This document shows, in pieces, positions 1-7,600 of a stretch of DNA of 17,677 nt (its first letter is position 1; every line of letters starts with the position of its first letter). The DNA is from Fidelibacterota bacterium. GTDB taxonomy: Bacteria > Marinisomatota > Marinisomatia > Marinisomatales > TCS55. The notes under the pieces are model-generated. The model ran no database searches, was not told the origin of the DNA, and saw nothing but the letters and a program-made list of their open reading frames with translations. Where the stretch lies: the NCBI GenBank assembly GCA_002725545.1, contig PBPW01000116.1, positions 1-17,677 on the forward strand. The letters are read 5' to 3'. The position numbers and the translations under genes are program-made.

Positions 1-273
1 ACGTTGGTCGCTTCGGACGCTGGCAAGCTCATTAAGATGACGAACGCTGCGGCGAACACCTTAACGGTGCCGCCAAGTTCGAGCGTCAACTTTGATATTG
101 GTACAACAATCAATGTTGTTCAATATGGGGCAGGTCAAACAACTTTGACGGCTGGCGCTGGTGTAACCATTTATTCGTACAACAGTGCGTTGGCTATTAC
201 TGGTCAGTACGGTCAAGCTGTTTTGACGAAGTGTGCGACTGATACTTGGATTGCGGCAGGGCTTCTGAGCTAA
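1..273 (+). CDS. C-terminal fragment of a phage tail/fibre-type structural protein (5' end outside window)
   Basis: The reading frame is open from the first base, so the gene starts upstream and only about 90 C-terminal residues are visible. The TTG at position 4 is probably not a start. The fragment is rich in Thr, Ala, Val and Gly with alternating hydrophobic residues, as in beta-strand proteins. The string LVASDAGKLIKMTNAAANT followed by a short Pro-Pro-Ser-Ser turn resembles the end of many phage tail or fibre structural proteins. In those, a repeated beta module reads roughly 'S-D-x-G-K-x-I-x-M-x-x-A-x-A-x-T-hydrophobic-x-V-P'. No enzymatic motif is seen. Its TAA stop overlaps the next ATG (TAATG at 271-275), so the next gene is probably translationally coupled to it. 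The family resemblance comes from memory of the sequence pattern, not from a search. Confidence 0.6.
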   Translation, partial: TLVASDAGKLIKMTNAAANTLTVPPSSSVNFDIGTTINVVQYGAGQTTLTAGAGVTIYSYNSALAITGQYGQAVLTKCATDTWIAAGLLS

Positions 274-845
274 TGGCTGGTGTAACGACTGCTGCGAGGA
301 GTTCTTGGGGGATCATTGCTTCTTCCTATGCCCAAAATCCCGTGGTAGGCACCAACGAAATTGCTTACCAAGACGGTCCTTCGGGTAACTTTTGGATAAA
401 CAATATCCCCACTACTGAGTGGCGTGATATGGAGCTTTACATCCACTGGGGTCAGCAATCTACTTGGTCTGGTGAGGGGTACTGGGCTTTCGGCCCAACT
501 ACTACTGACAACTGGGGTGGCTACAACTATTGGGGTTGGTCTAACGGGCAAAGCTACGGTACTAACATCAACAGCAATCAGTACGTTTATCCAGTGTCTT
601 ACTCAAATTATTGGAGCCATATGCACTTGTATTGTGCCAATGCTTTTGACAGCACGAACACTAAAGCTTGGTGGTATGAGGCAGGCCACAGTAACGGCAA
701 TCAAACTAGCTATGCGACTGTCCAACGTGGAGCAGGAACTTATCAAAGCTCGAACCCTATCCAACAAATGTATTTTTATACCCCTTGGGGTAACGGATAT
801 TACCAGTACCAGGGTTGGGTAATAATTGGAAGGAACCCTAAATAA
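273..845 (+). CDS. Putative tail appendage / receptor-binding protein, paralogue 1 of 3
   Basis: About 190 residues. The ATG at 273 overlaps the preceding stop as TAATG. A frame-compatible TTG at 246 would lie inside the upstream gene and is less likely. The protein has no obvious charged helices and is very rich in Tyr, Trp, Gly, Asn, Ser and Gln (for example WGGYNYWGWSNGQSYG around residues 75-90). Such content is typical of beta-sandwich carbohydrate-binding or fibre-tip proteins. The C-terminus runs PIQQMYFY...YYQYQGWVIIGRNPK, a pattern (I-x-x-hydrophobic, short loop, G, hydrophobic strand, G-R) that the next two genes partly echo. Its place between a fibre-like fragment and two similar proteins suggests a virion surface role in host recognition. 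The function is inferred and no catalytic motif is visible. Confidence 0.6.
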   Translation: MAGVTTAARSSWGIIASSYAQNPVVGTNEIAYQDGPSGNFWINNIPTTEWRDMELYIHWGQQSTWSGEGYWAFGPTTTDNWGGYNYWGWSNGQSYGTNINSNQYVYPVSYSNYWSHMHLYCANAFDSTNTKAWWYEAGHSNGNQTSYATVQRGAGTYQSSNPIQQMYFYTPWGNGYYQYQGWVIIGRNPK

Positions 846-1558
846 TGGGTGGCACAGACGCTTGGGGTAACAGAACCCAAAAATATCATCAACTTGCGGA
901 AATCGAAACCACAAACAATACGACACAGTATTTAGAGTTGACTAATCTTAGCACTAATTATGCGATGCTTGAGTTTACTTTTACTGGTTGGATTGACCAT
1001 TCGGGGGGCGGTGGTACAAACATTGGTGCAGGGCAGTGGACTGAGGGGCCAACTATTCAGATGCAAGGTGCTTGGCCTGGAGGACCATCTGCTTCTGCCG
1101 CCTTTTACCGCAATATGGCTGTAGCTCAATACTCAAGTACAACTAATATTTACGAGCGACATGGAGATCAAATCAATAGTTCTTCTGCCATGCTGTCTCC
1201 GAACTTTGGCAGGATAGGGATGCTTTGGTATCCCAGTGGCACAATTTACGCCTCTCAAGCTCGTTTTTCGTTTACAGGAATATGTGTAGCCCCAGGCGAT
1301 AATACTTGCAAGAGCATTCATTGGAATGGTGGAGGTAACCCCTCTGATGGGAATTCCAGTTCATATATCTCAACCATGTGGATGGCGAACACTCATTTGT
1401 GTACTCAAACAGCGGGTTCGGATGTGAGATCGATAGGTCCGATGGACAGTATTCGTATTGGCGCTGGGCAAGATAACGCTGGAAATCCCAAATATTTTGG
1501 TTCTTATTCAAAACTTGTTGCCTACGGAATGGGTAGATCCGATGCGTTTGGAAGGTAA
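845..1558 (+). CDS. Putative tail appendage / receptor-binding protein, paralogue 2 of 3
   Basis: 237 residues, starting with an ATG that overlaps the previous TAA (TAATG at 843-847). The sequence has no predicted membrane segment or enzyme motif. It is rich in Gly, Ser, Asn, Thr and aromatic residues, with alternating strands (YAMLEFTFTGWIDHSGGGG near residues 38-56) and Gly/Asn loops. Two Cys about ten residues apart (GICVAPGDNTCKS, near residues 146-158) could form a disulfide or bind metal. The C-terminus (PMDSIRIGAG...NPKYFGSYSKLVAYGMGR) has the 'I-x-I, loop, N, strand, Y-G' ending seen in many phage fibre-tip domains and shared in outline with its neighbours. A surface-exposed virion protein that binds host glycans or protein is the best guess. 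Confidence 0.6.
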   Translation: MGGTDAWGNRTQKYHQLAEIETTNNTTQYLELTNLSTNYAMLEFTFTGWIDHSGGGGTNIGAGQWTEGPTIQMQGAWPGGPSASAAFYRNMAVAQYSSTTNIYERHGDQINSSSAMLSPNFGRIGMLWYPSGTIYASQARFSFTGICVAPGDNTCKSIHWNGGGNPSDGNSSSYISTMWMANTHLCTQTAGSDVRSIGPMDSIRIGAGQDNAGNPKYFGSYSKLVAYGMGRSDAFGR

Positions 1559-1560
1559 CA

Positions 1561-2265
1561 ATGGCTAACCAAAACTGGTATTTACAATCTCATTACCATG
1601 CTCAATCTGCACATTCGGGTGTGACGATCTCGAATTTACAGAGCGGAAGTGTTACTGACGATCAAGGCAACACTTACGCTATAAACCAAGGCGGTTTTCC
1701 TATTTACAGGTTAGTAATGAAACTTACTTTCGATAATACGAATATGGCTTCAAACAGTTATTTCACCATTAGGATGGGGGGAAACGCAGGCTCGTGGGAT
1801 AATGCAGTTTGGTACGCTGGGGATTGGACCACAAAGTATTCAACTAACTACACCAATACAGGTGGCAGCGATACAGGTAATAGCCGCCCTGGGATTTACT
1901 GTGGTGCTGGCATGTTTGGGGCATCCTACTCTAATTATGCGTGGGGGAACGCTATAACTGACAGCGAAGGTGCGACAGTCGAATCGTATGACGTGCGCCG
2001 CAAGGTGTACACAACTATCGACTGCAAAACTTATCACCAAAACAGCAACTGGTACCCAGGTGGAGTGATGAGTTCCACTGCTGTGTATAACGGTACGAGT
2101 GCTTCGAGTGTCACCAACCAAGCTGAGTCTGGTTCTTGGGCGATAGGGATGGGCGGAACTAGTGGTACCGCTAGTTTTAGCGATATACAAATCTCCTCTT
2201 CGGTCAACTTTATGGGAGACATTTTGTTGTATCGGGGCGGCATACAGAATTATGTTGGGAACTAA
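1561..2265 (+). CDS. Putative tail appendage / receptor-binding protein, paralogue 3 of 3
   Basis: 234 residues, starting at ATG 1561 two bases after the previous stop. It is Gly/Ser/Asn/Thr/Tyr-rich with alternating hydrophobic strands. The N-terminal stretch NWYLQSHYHAQSAHSGVTI leads into a beta-rich body. The end, FSDIQISSSVNFMGDILLYRGG, closely fits the 'I-x-x-I-x-I-S-S, loop, N-F, G, hydrophobic, L-Y-x-G' ending common at the C-terminus of phage tail-fibre modules. An aromatic-rich middle (WDNAVWYAGDWTTKYSTNY, near residues 79-98) could supply a sugar-binding surface. It is probably a virion appendage protein like the two before it. The three proteins differ in length and sequence but share composition and ending, which suggests old duplication and divergence. 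Confidence 0.6.
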   Translation: MANQNWYLQSHYHAQSAHSGVTISNLQSGSVTDDQGNTYAINQGGFPIYRLVMKLTFDNTNMASNSYFTIRMGGNAGSWDNAVWYAGDWTTKYSTNYTNTGGSDTGNSRPGIYCGAGMFGASYSNYAWGNAITDSEGATVESYDVRRKVYTTIDCKTYHQNSNWYPGGVMSSTAVYNGTSASSVTNQAESGSWAIGMGGTSGTASFSDIQISSSVNFMGDILLYRGGIQNYVGN

Positions 2266-2283
2266 ATAGTTAAGGAAATGGTT

Positions 2284-2553
2284 ATGACAGATAGGCCACA
2301 GGTTGCAATTTTTGATTGCGCTACAGGAGAATCAGTTGTTCGTGATATGACTGATGAAGAATTGGTTGTTCACAACGACACTCTTGCTAAAGCTGAAGAG
2401 GAAAATGCTGCTCGGCAAGCCGCAGAAGCACAGGAACGTGCTGATGCTGCGACTGGTCGCCAGAAACTTCTTGATCTTGGGTTAAGCGAAGATGAGGTTA
2501 CGGCTCTTGTTGGGCCTGTGCCTGTTGAGCCTGTGCCAGCACCAGCGGTATGA
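2284..2553 (+). CDS. Small coiled-coil protein next to tail genes (tail-fibre-assembly-like)
   Basis: I prefer the ATG at 2284 (89 residues) to the ATG at 2278. The Shine-Dalgarno-like AAGGAA at 2272-2277 abuts the 2278 ATG but lies a normal six bases before 2284. The protein begins TDRPQVAIFDCATGESVVRDMTDEEL, a short beta part, then a strongly helical Ala/Glu/Gln stretch (residues about 34-60). A 'LLDLGLSEDEVTALVG' helix-turn follows, then a low-complexity tail GPVPVEPVPAPAV. Small proteins with this plan (a 'transform the template, then D-E-E-hydrophobic' start, an Ala/Glu coil, and a 'LGL-x-x-x-E-hydrophobic-x-A-L' end) are very common beside phage tail-fibre genes, where some act as assembly chaperones. 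Its exact role is not shown by the sequence. Confidence 0.6.
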   Translation: MTDRPQVAIFDCATGESVVRDMTDEELVVHNDTLAKAEEENAARQAAEAQERADAATGRQKLLDLGLSEDEVTALVGPVPVEPVPAPAV

Positions 2554-2705
2554 GTGCTGACGTAGGTATCGAAGAAGTTTTAGATTCTTTGAGTGAGCGT
2601 GGCAAGTTGGAATGGGAAATCGCTTTGATGCGAGTTCACATTGCCAATCTTGAAGCGGCTCAATGTTCGTGTGACTGCGATAAATGTGGGACGCCTGAAG
2701 ATTAA
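2550..2705 (+). CDS. 51-residue coiled-coil protein with Cys-rich tail
   Basis: A short frame starting ATG at 2550, whose ATGA overlaps the previous gene's TGA, and ending TAA at 2703-2705. It reads MSADVGIEEVLDSLSERGKL, then an amphipathic helix (EWEIALMRVHIANLEAAQ), then CSCDCDKCGTPED. The four Cys (39, 41, 43, 46) fall within eight residues, enough for a small zinc- or metal-binding knuckle. The helix before them has heptad-like spacing. Tight coupling, normal codon use and exact filling of the otherwise empty 2554-2719 gap support a real gene. The function is unknown. Location suggests a small structural or assembly factor for the tail or internal virion proteins. Confidence 0.65.
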   Translation: MSADVGIEEVLDSLSERGKLEWEIALMRVHIANLEAAQCSCDCDKCGTPED

Positions 2706-2719
2706 TTGTAGGAGTAGTT

Positions 2720-3394
2720 ATGGCGATTGTTGAACCAACAAAGGGCTACAGTTATCGTCCTCCCTATGCAGGGATGAAGAAGAATCTTGCTCGTGGTCGT
2801 GCTTTGAACTTTGCTGAGGCAGAGTATGGTGCGCCACGGCCTAGTCGTGTGGCTGGGCGAACGAGTGTTGCTCCTAATTATGCTGATATTGATGCGGCTT
2901 CTTTTGGGGCGTTAGCTTCAGGCAACGCCCCTTCTCTCAACACTCTTCGTGAGGGTTCCCCCTATGCAGGGGGTGTCGTACATGACAGATCATTTGGTGA
3001 TCCTAGAACCATGATGAACTCCGCTATTCAGAATGCAATGACGAAGATGCGGTTGGGTGTTCAGCGTTCAGATCTTACTGCTGATACGGCTATGACGTTG
3101 GGGGATATTGGTCGTTACGCTGCGAGAGATAGAGAAGGTCTTATTGACCGTTTGAATGCAAGAAATGTTTTTAACAGTGGAATTAAAGAAAAGGTTTTGG
3201 GTCGATCTGTAGGGGATGAGGTTCGCTATAAGGGTCGCACTATGAATCAGGCGCTGAGGGGTTTGAGGGATTTAAGTCTTGCTGGGGATGAAGCAGATTT
3301 TAGTGAGTTTCAAACGAACGTGAATTCGATGTTGTCTGACGCTGACCAAATTAGGGCGAATATGGCGTCCAAGATCAAGGAGTTCAGTGTCTAA
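2720..3394 (+). CDS. Putative internal virion / structural protein, first of a trio
   Basis: 224 residues from ATG 2720, with a good ribosome site (GTAGGAGT at 2708-2715). The N-terminal third is basic and disordered-looking, with Tyr and Pro (GYSYRPPYAGMKKNLARGRAL truncated here at the motif) and a repeated PYAG peptide at about residues 15-18 and 81-84. The C-terminal half is helical and charged (NVFNSGIKEKVLGRSVGDEV; FSEFQTNVNSMLSDADQIRA). No signal peptide, membrane segment or enzyme motif is seen. It is coupled by TAATG to the 425-residue gene, which is followed at once by the 2211-residue gene. A small, medium, very large series in this position resembles T7 genes 14, 15 and 16, which build the DNA-ejection channel. 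This is an analogy of layout, not detected homology. Confidence 0.5.
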   Translation: MAIVEPTKGYSYRPPYAGMKKNLARGRALNFAEAEYGAPRPSRVAGRTSVAPNYADIDAASFGALASGNAPSLNTLREGSPYAGGVVHDRSFGDPRTMMNSAIQNAMTKMRLGVQRSDLTADTAMTLGDIGRYAARDREGLIDRLNARNVFNSGIKEKVLGRSVGDEVRYKGRTMNQALRGLRDLSLAGDEADFSEFQTNVNSMLSDADQIRANMASKIKEFSV

Positions 3395-4671
3395 TGGCTA
3401 TTGAAGATCCTAGCGATAAGAAAAATACAAATAAAAAAACAAGTTCACGTTATAGCACTGAAAGCATATTGCCTGAAAACGAAAGTTATTTTGGTCCTGG
3501 GGGCGATGCTCTTGCCAAATTCGGTAGTTTCCTTTTTGGTCATGCGGACAAACTGCCAGGAATGTTTGGGGATGAGTTAAAGTTTGTTTTAGATAACACT
3601 GTTCTAAAAGATTATGGTACTCAACAACCACCTACTTATCAGCCTTTAGGTGATTCGGCTCAACAACGTGGGGGATATGGTTTACCTCCAGGTCCTCGGG
3701 TAGATTCGCCTTCTTTGCAGCCCAACGATCCTCGTTTGGGTAGAATCACTGGGCCGTTTGGTGCAGAACCACGGGACCCAAACCAGACTGGTCAATTCAC
3801 TCCTTACACTGAAGAGCCGTCTGCCATAGACCAGTATTACCAACTGGTAGAACAATCAGCTAGAGATAACGCTGCTGCTGCTCAACAGTCTCTAAAGGAT
3901 TATGCAGAATATGGAATGGCGCAACTTGACGCTGACGTTTTAGCTTTTGGTGAGCAAGTTGATGAACAACAAGCAGCGAAAATAGGGTTGTTGCAGCAGT
4001 CTGCGGATCAACGTAAAGAAGATTACACCTTTATGGTTGAGTCTATGGGTGGCGAAGAAGCTGCTGCTCAAACTTATTTAGCGGATATGGGTATTAGAGA
4101 TCCTGCTGCTTTCACGCAAGAACCGTTAAACGAAACGCAAGCTCTTCTTGGGACAAGTTATCGTTCTGGTGCTGAAGCAGGCTTACAAATTCAAAGTGTT
4201 TTGAATTTTGCTGCGGATCAGATTCAGAATATCAACATGAGCAACATGACTACTAGTCGTGCGAACATGTTGGTTAATACTGCTGTGCAAGCTCAGTCTA
4301 TTCAAAAATGGTTGAATGACTCTTTGCTTAGTATCGAGATGAAGAAACTTGAAGGAAAGATTGAAGACGAAGAGCAAGCGAAACAGAATGAAGCTGTAGC
4401 TGCTTACGCAAAAGCTTTGGGTGGCACTTTAGGTTTGAATGCCGATCAAGTAATCGCTATGGATCAGTTCGATATTTTGGATGATTGGGCTAATCAAATG
4501 TGGAAGCCTGATGAGACAAGCCCGATGATGGTAAATCCGTTGACTGGTATTGCTGCTCCTAATGATGAAGTGTTAGATCAGCTTAAAGCGTTTAAGTTGT
4601 GGCTTGAAGGACAGGAGCAATACAAGTTAAATGAGGAACTGGGTGCGTTTATGGATATGACTGGGAAGTGA
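3394..4671 (+). CDS. Putative internal virion / structural protein with long helical coil, second of a trio
   Basis: 425 residues, starting at the ATG of a TAATG overlap with the previous gene. Residues 1-150 are polar, rich in Pro, Gly, Gln and Asn, and probably extended (for example PTYQPLGDSAQQRGGYGLPP). Residues about 145-215 form a long Ala/Gln/Glu helical stretch (QSARDNAAAAQQSLKDYAEY onward), and residues 270-340 form another with Gln, Asn and Met. The C-terminus is helical and acidic. No membrane segment or catalytic signature is visible. The low-complexity N-terminus plus long helices suits a structural protein of the virion interior or tail. The stop is three bases from the start of the 2211-residue gene, so the two are probably made together. 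Confidence 0.5.
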   Translation: MAIEDPSDKKNTNKKTSSRYSTESILPENESYFGPGGDALAKFGSFLFGHADKLPGMFGDELKFVLDNTVLKDYGTQQPPTYQPLGDSAQQRGGYGLPPGPRVDSPSLQPNDPRLGRITGPFGAEPRDPNQTGQFTPYTEEPSAIDQYYQLVEQSARDNAAAAQQSLKDYAEYGMAQLDADVLAFGEQVDEQQAAKIGLLQQSADQRKEDYTFMVESMGGEEAAAQTYLADMGIRDPAAFTQEPLNETQALLGTSYRSGAEAGLQIQSVLNFAADQIQNINMSNMTTSRANMLVNTAVQAQSIQKWLNDSLLSIEMKKLEGKIEDEEQAKQNEAVAAYAKALGGTLGLNADQVIAMDQFDILDDWANQMWKPDETSPMMVNPLTGIAAPNDEVLDQLKAFKLWLEGQEQYKLNEELGAFMDMTGK

Positions 4672-4674
4672 TGT

Positions 4675-7600
4675 ATGGCCCTCCCAGAAAAATCTTTTAA
4701 ACCACAAGATATAAAACCGTTTGTTTATACACCTCAGGTAGCTAAACAACTTACTAGAGATGCCATGTATCAGGATCTCGGTTTAGGTGCTGACACGGAA
4801 GTCGCTAAGACTTCCCCTTTGTTTGATCCAAGACAATTTGCTCTTCCTTCGGCTCCGACGAAGGAAAGCAATCCTGTTTTTGATATCCCAATATTGGGTC
4901 CTGCGTTGGACTTGTTGGACACTCCGAGGGCTGGAATTGTTTCAGCTATTAAAGAGTTCGGAGATATTTTCCAAGATGATGAAAGTTTTTCTCTGGGGGA
5001 TTGGTGGGAACAGACTGGTGACAACATCTTCATGGGAGAGGTGTTGCGTGATTGGGGAGTTGATCTTCCTGGGCCTTTGGATTTTGCTCTTGGGTTGACG
5101 TTAGATATTGCGTTTGATCCTTTGACATATTTGTTGCCGTTGGGTGCGTGGGCACGGGTAGCTACGAAACCTCAGATGGTAAAACATTTGAAAGATGCCG
5201 CTAACGCAGCAAAATACGGAAAAGTTAAGGATGCAGCTAAAGCAAAAAGAATGGAGGATGCTGCTGAACGAGTAGCTGCTAGAGGCATCTTTGCTGCAGG
5301 TAAAGATGTCTTAGAAGAACTTGGATTGCCTACTGCAATAAAGTTCTCAGTTCCTCTTAGTGGGCGCATAGGTCAAGGAATATTTGAACGACCACTAAGA
5401 AACATTCCTGGGGTTGGTCAAAGGTTTGCTGCTTGGGCAAATGCGAAACGTGTAGGCCAACTTAAACCAATCAACACTGAAGTAGTTGATTTGGTTGATA
5501 AAGCTGGTCGTCCTCTTAAAGCATTAGATGATGCGGCCATACAGACAAGAGTTCTTAAAGCTGTTAATGAGTTAGATGCAGCTAAACGTGCTGGAACTAC
5601 GAAACAGACTGTAGAACGTATTGTTACTCGTGCTCCTAAAACAGGTGAACAGGTTGTTAGGTCTGCTCGGACAGCCCAAAGAATGCCGATTGAAGCACCG
5701 TTTAAGCTTCCTATTGGGTTTGGTGTTTTAGCTGTTGCTGCTGGGCTTCCTGGCAAGGCTATGGGACAAGCCCAAAAATCGAAGATGGTAAACACCCTTA
5801 GCGAAGGTTTGTCTACTCGTTTTCATTTGAATCAAATGTATCGCTCTGGTGATATAAACCAGATCGAAAACGCATTGTGGCTAGAAGGCGCAGCTAACCG
5901 TGGTCTTATTAAAGACAATGTTTTTAGAACTCAGCACACGATAGAGCTTGGCAATATAGCTAAGACTGCCCGAGAAGCTGATATCGACTTTGACGATATC
6001 TTTCGGGGCGCTAACGAAAAGATGGGTAGCGAAGCTGCAGGTCGTGTCAACGTGTTGTTGGGTCCTGTAGCTAAAGGTGGTAGCCAAGAAGTCCAAGACA
6101 TAGTTGTGCGTTTGCAGAAATGGTTTGATGAAGTTCTGAGGACGTATAACGAGGCTTTGCCTTGGCAGGATGATCTTCCTGGGCTGTTATCTGAGATGTA
6201 TGTCACTCGTCAGATCCATGGGAAAGACCTTGATCTTGTTTACAAGAACGCTAAAAGCGTTCGGGTGCAAGATTTAGAAGGGCTTTCAGGAAGTCCTTTT
6301 AAGAACCGTGAACTTGTTTTGCCTGACGAAATTAAAGCGCAAGCTGCTGATGGTTATGTTCCTGCGGCGGAACAAACAAGGATTGCATCTCAATATGGGA
6401 TGACTTTTGAAGAAGTCCTTGATGCAGGTTTGCCTGTGCAGGTAACAACGACGGATGGAAGAGTCTTACGTTCTCATTTCATGGGAGAAGGTTTTCTTCC
6501 TTACGATCAAGGCGGCAGTGTTCTTACCCAGATGGATACGATAGGTACTCGTAATCTGGGTTCTGATTATCGCAAACTATTTACAGAAGACGCTAATTTG
6601 GCTCTAAGTAAATATTTGCAAATGATGGGCGAAAACATTCGTGCCCAGTCCATTGTTGGTGATCTGTCTCAAGCTGGGATCATTGTTAAAGCTAACGATG
6701 CAGGTTTAGCTTCACGTTATGTTGGTCGCAAAGTTGCTGCAGATATTCAGGATGCTAAAGGCGCAGTTAAGAAAACGCAGAGAGCAAAACAAAGGATAGA
6801 GAAGAGAGTTGCTGCTGCTGCGAGAGTTATTTCTAAATATGCGGAAGAGCCGATAGATGAGCTTGTTGCTGCTCAACCTAGGAATCGTAAAGGTTCAGGG
6901 ACGATGCGGCCTCGAACTGCCGCAGCGGTTGATGAGTTAGCAAACATTGAAGCTCAAATGGTTGATGTTGAGAGTGCGCTTACTGCTTTGATAGAAGGCA
7001 CTGCAGATAATTTGACTGCAGGAGCTAGACGCTTGTTGGCTTCTGGAGATCCTGAGCAGATAAGAATTAAAGGACAGTTTGGTCCGAAGCTTCAACGTGC
7101 AGTACCTCCTGAGGGGACTGCTAAAGAACAGCGTGCTCTTAGGAAAGCTCAAATCGCTGAAGAAGATATTGCTAGTGCTACAGAAGAATTAGTTAAAATT
7201 CGCGAAGACATTCATCAGCTTATGAAAGCACATGGTGAGCTACAAATACGGATGAGCCGAGCAGGTGCTGGGACTAATCAAGAGTTTGTTGCTGAAGTTC
7301 AAGCGATGGGAGAATATCTACAGCTTTACGCTGAAGATATTGAAAGAATCGCTCAAAATTATGTAGCAAATGTTTTAGAGTTATCTGAGAATGTTCAAGC
7401 TGCTCGAATATTGAGCGAGCTAGGGGAAGGATTGTTTGGAGACATTCAAGTCTTTAAACGTAATCCTTCGGTGGCGTTAGAAGACAAGCTTGACGCTGCT
7501 AGAAACACTCTTAAGGAAACTGAAGCAGGTCTTACACCTTTGCAAACTGTTGATGTTCCTCTTGGTGGGGGGTCCGAAACTAAAGCGATTGTGAATGCTT

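Noticed and set aside
1840..2190. 116-residue open frame on the minus strand
   Set aside because: It lies antisense to a well-supported late gene with no ribosome site and an odd composition; likewise other opposite-strand frames across 4770-10203.
273..2265. Diversity-generating retroelement target in the Asn/Tyr/Trp-rich appendage genes
   Set aside because: No reverse transcriptase, template repeat or near-identical second copy of a C-terminal segment is visible in the window.
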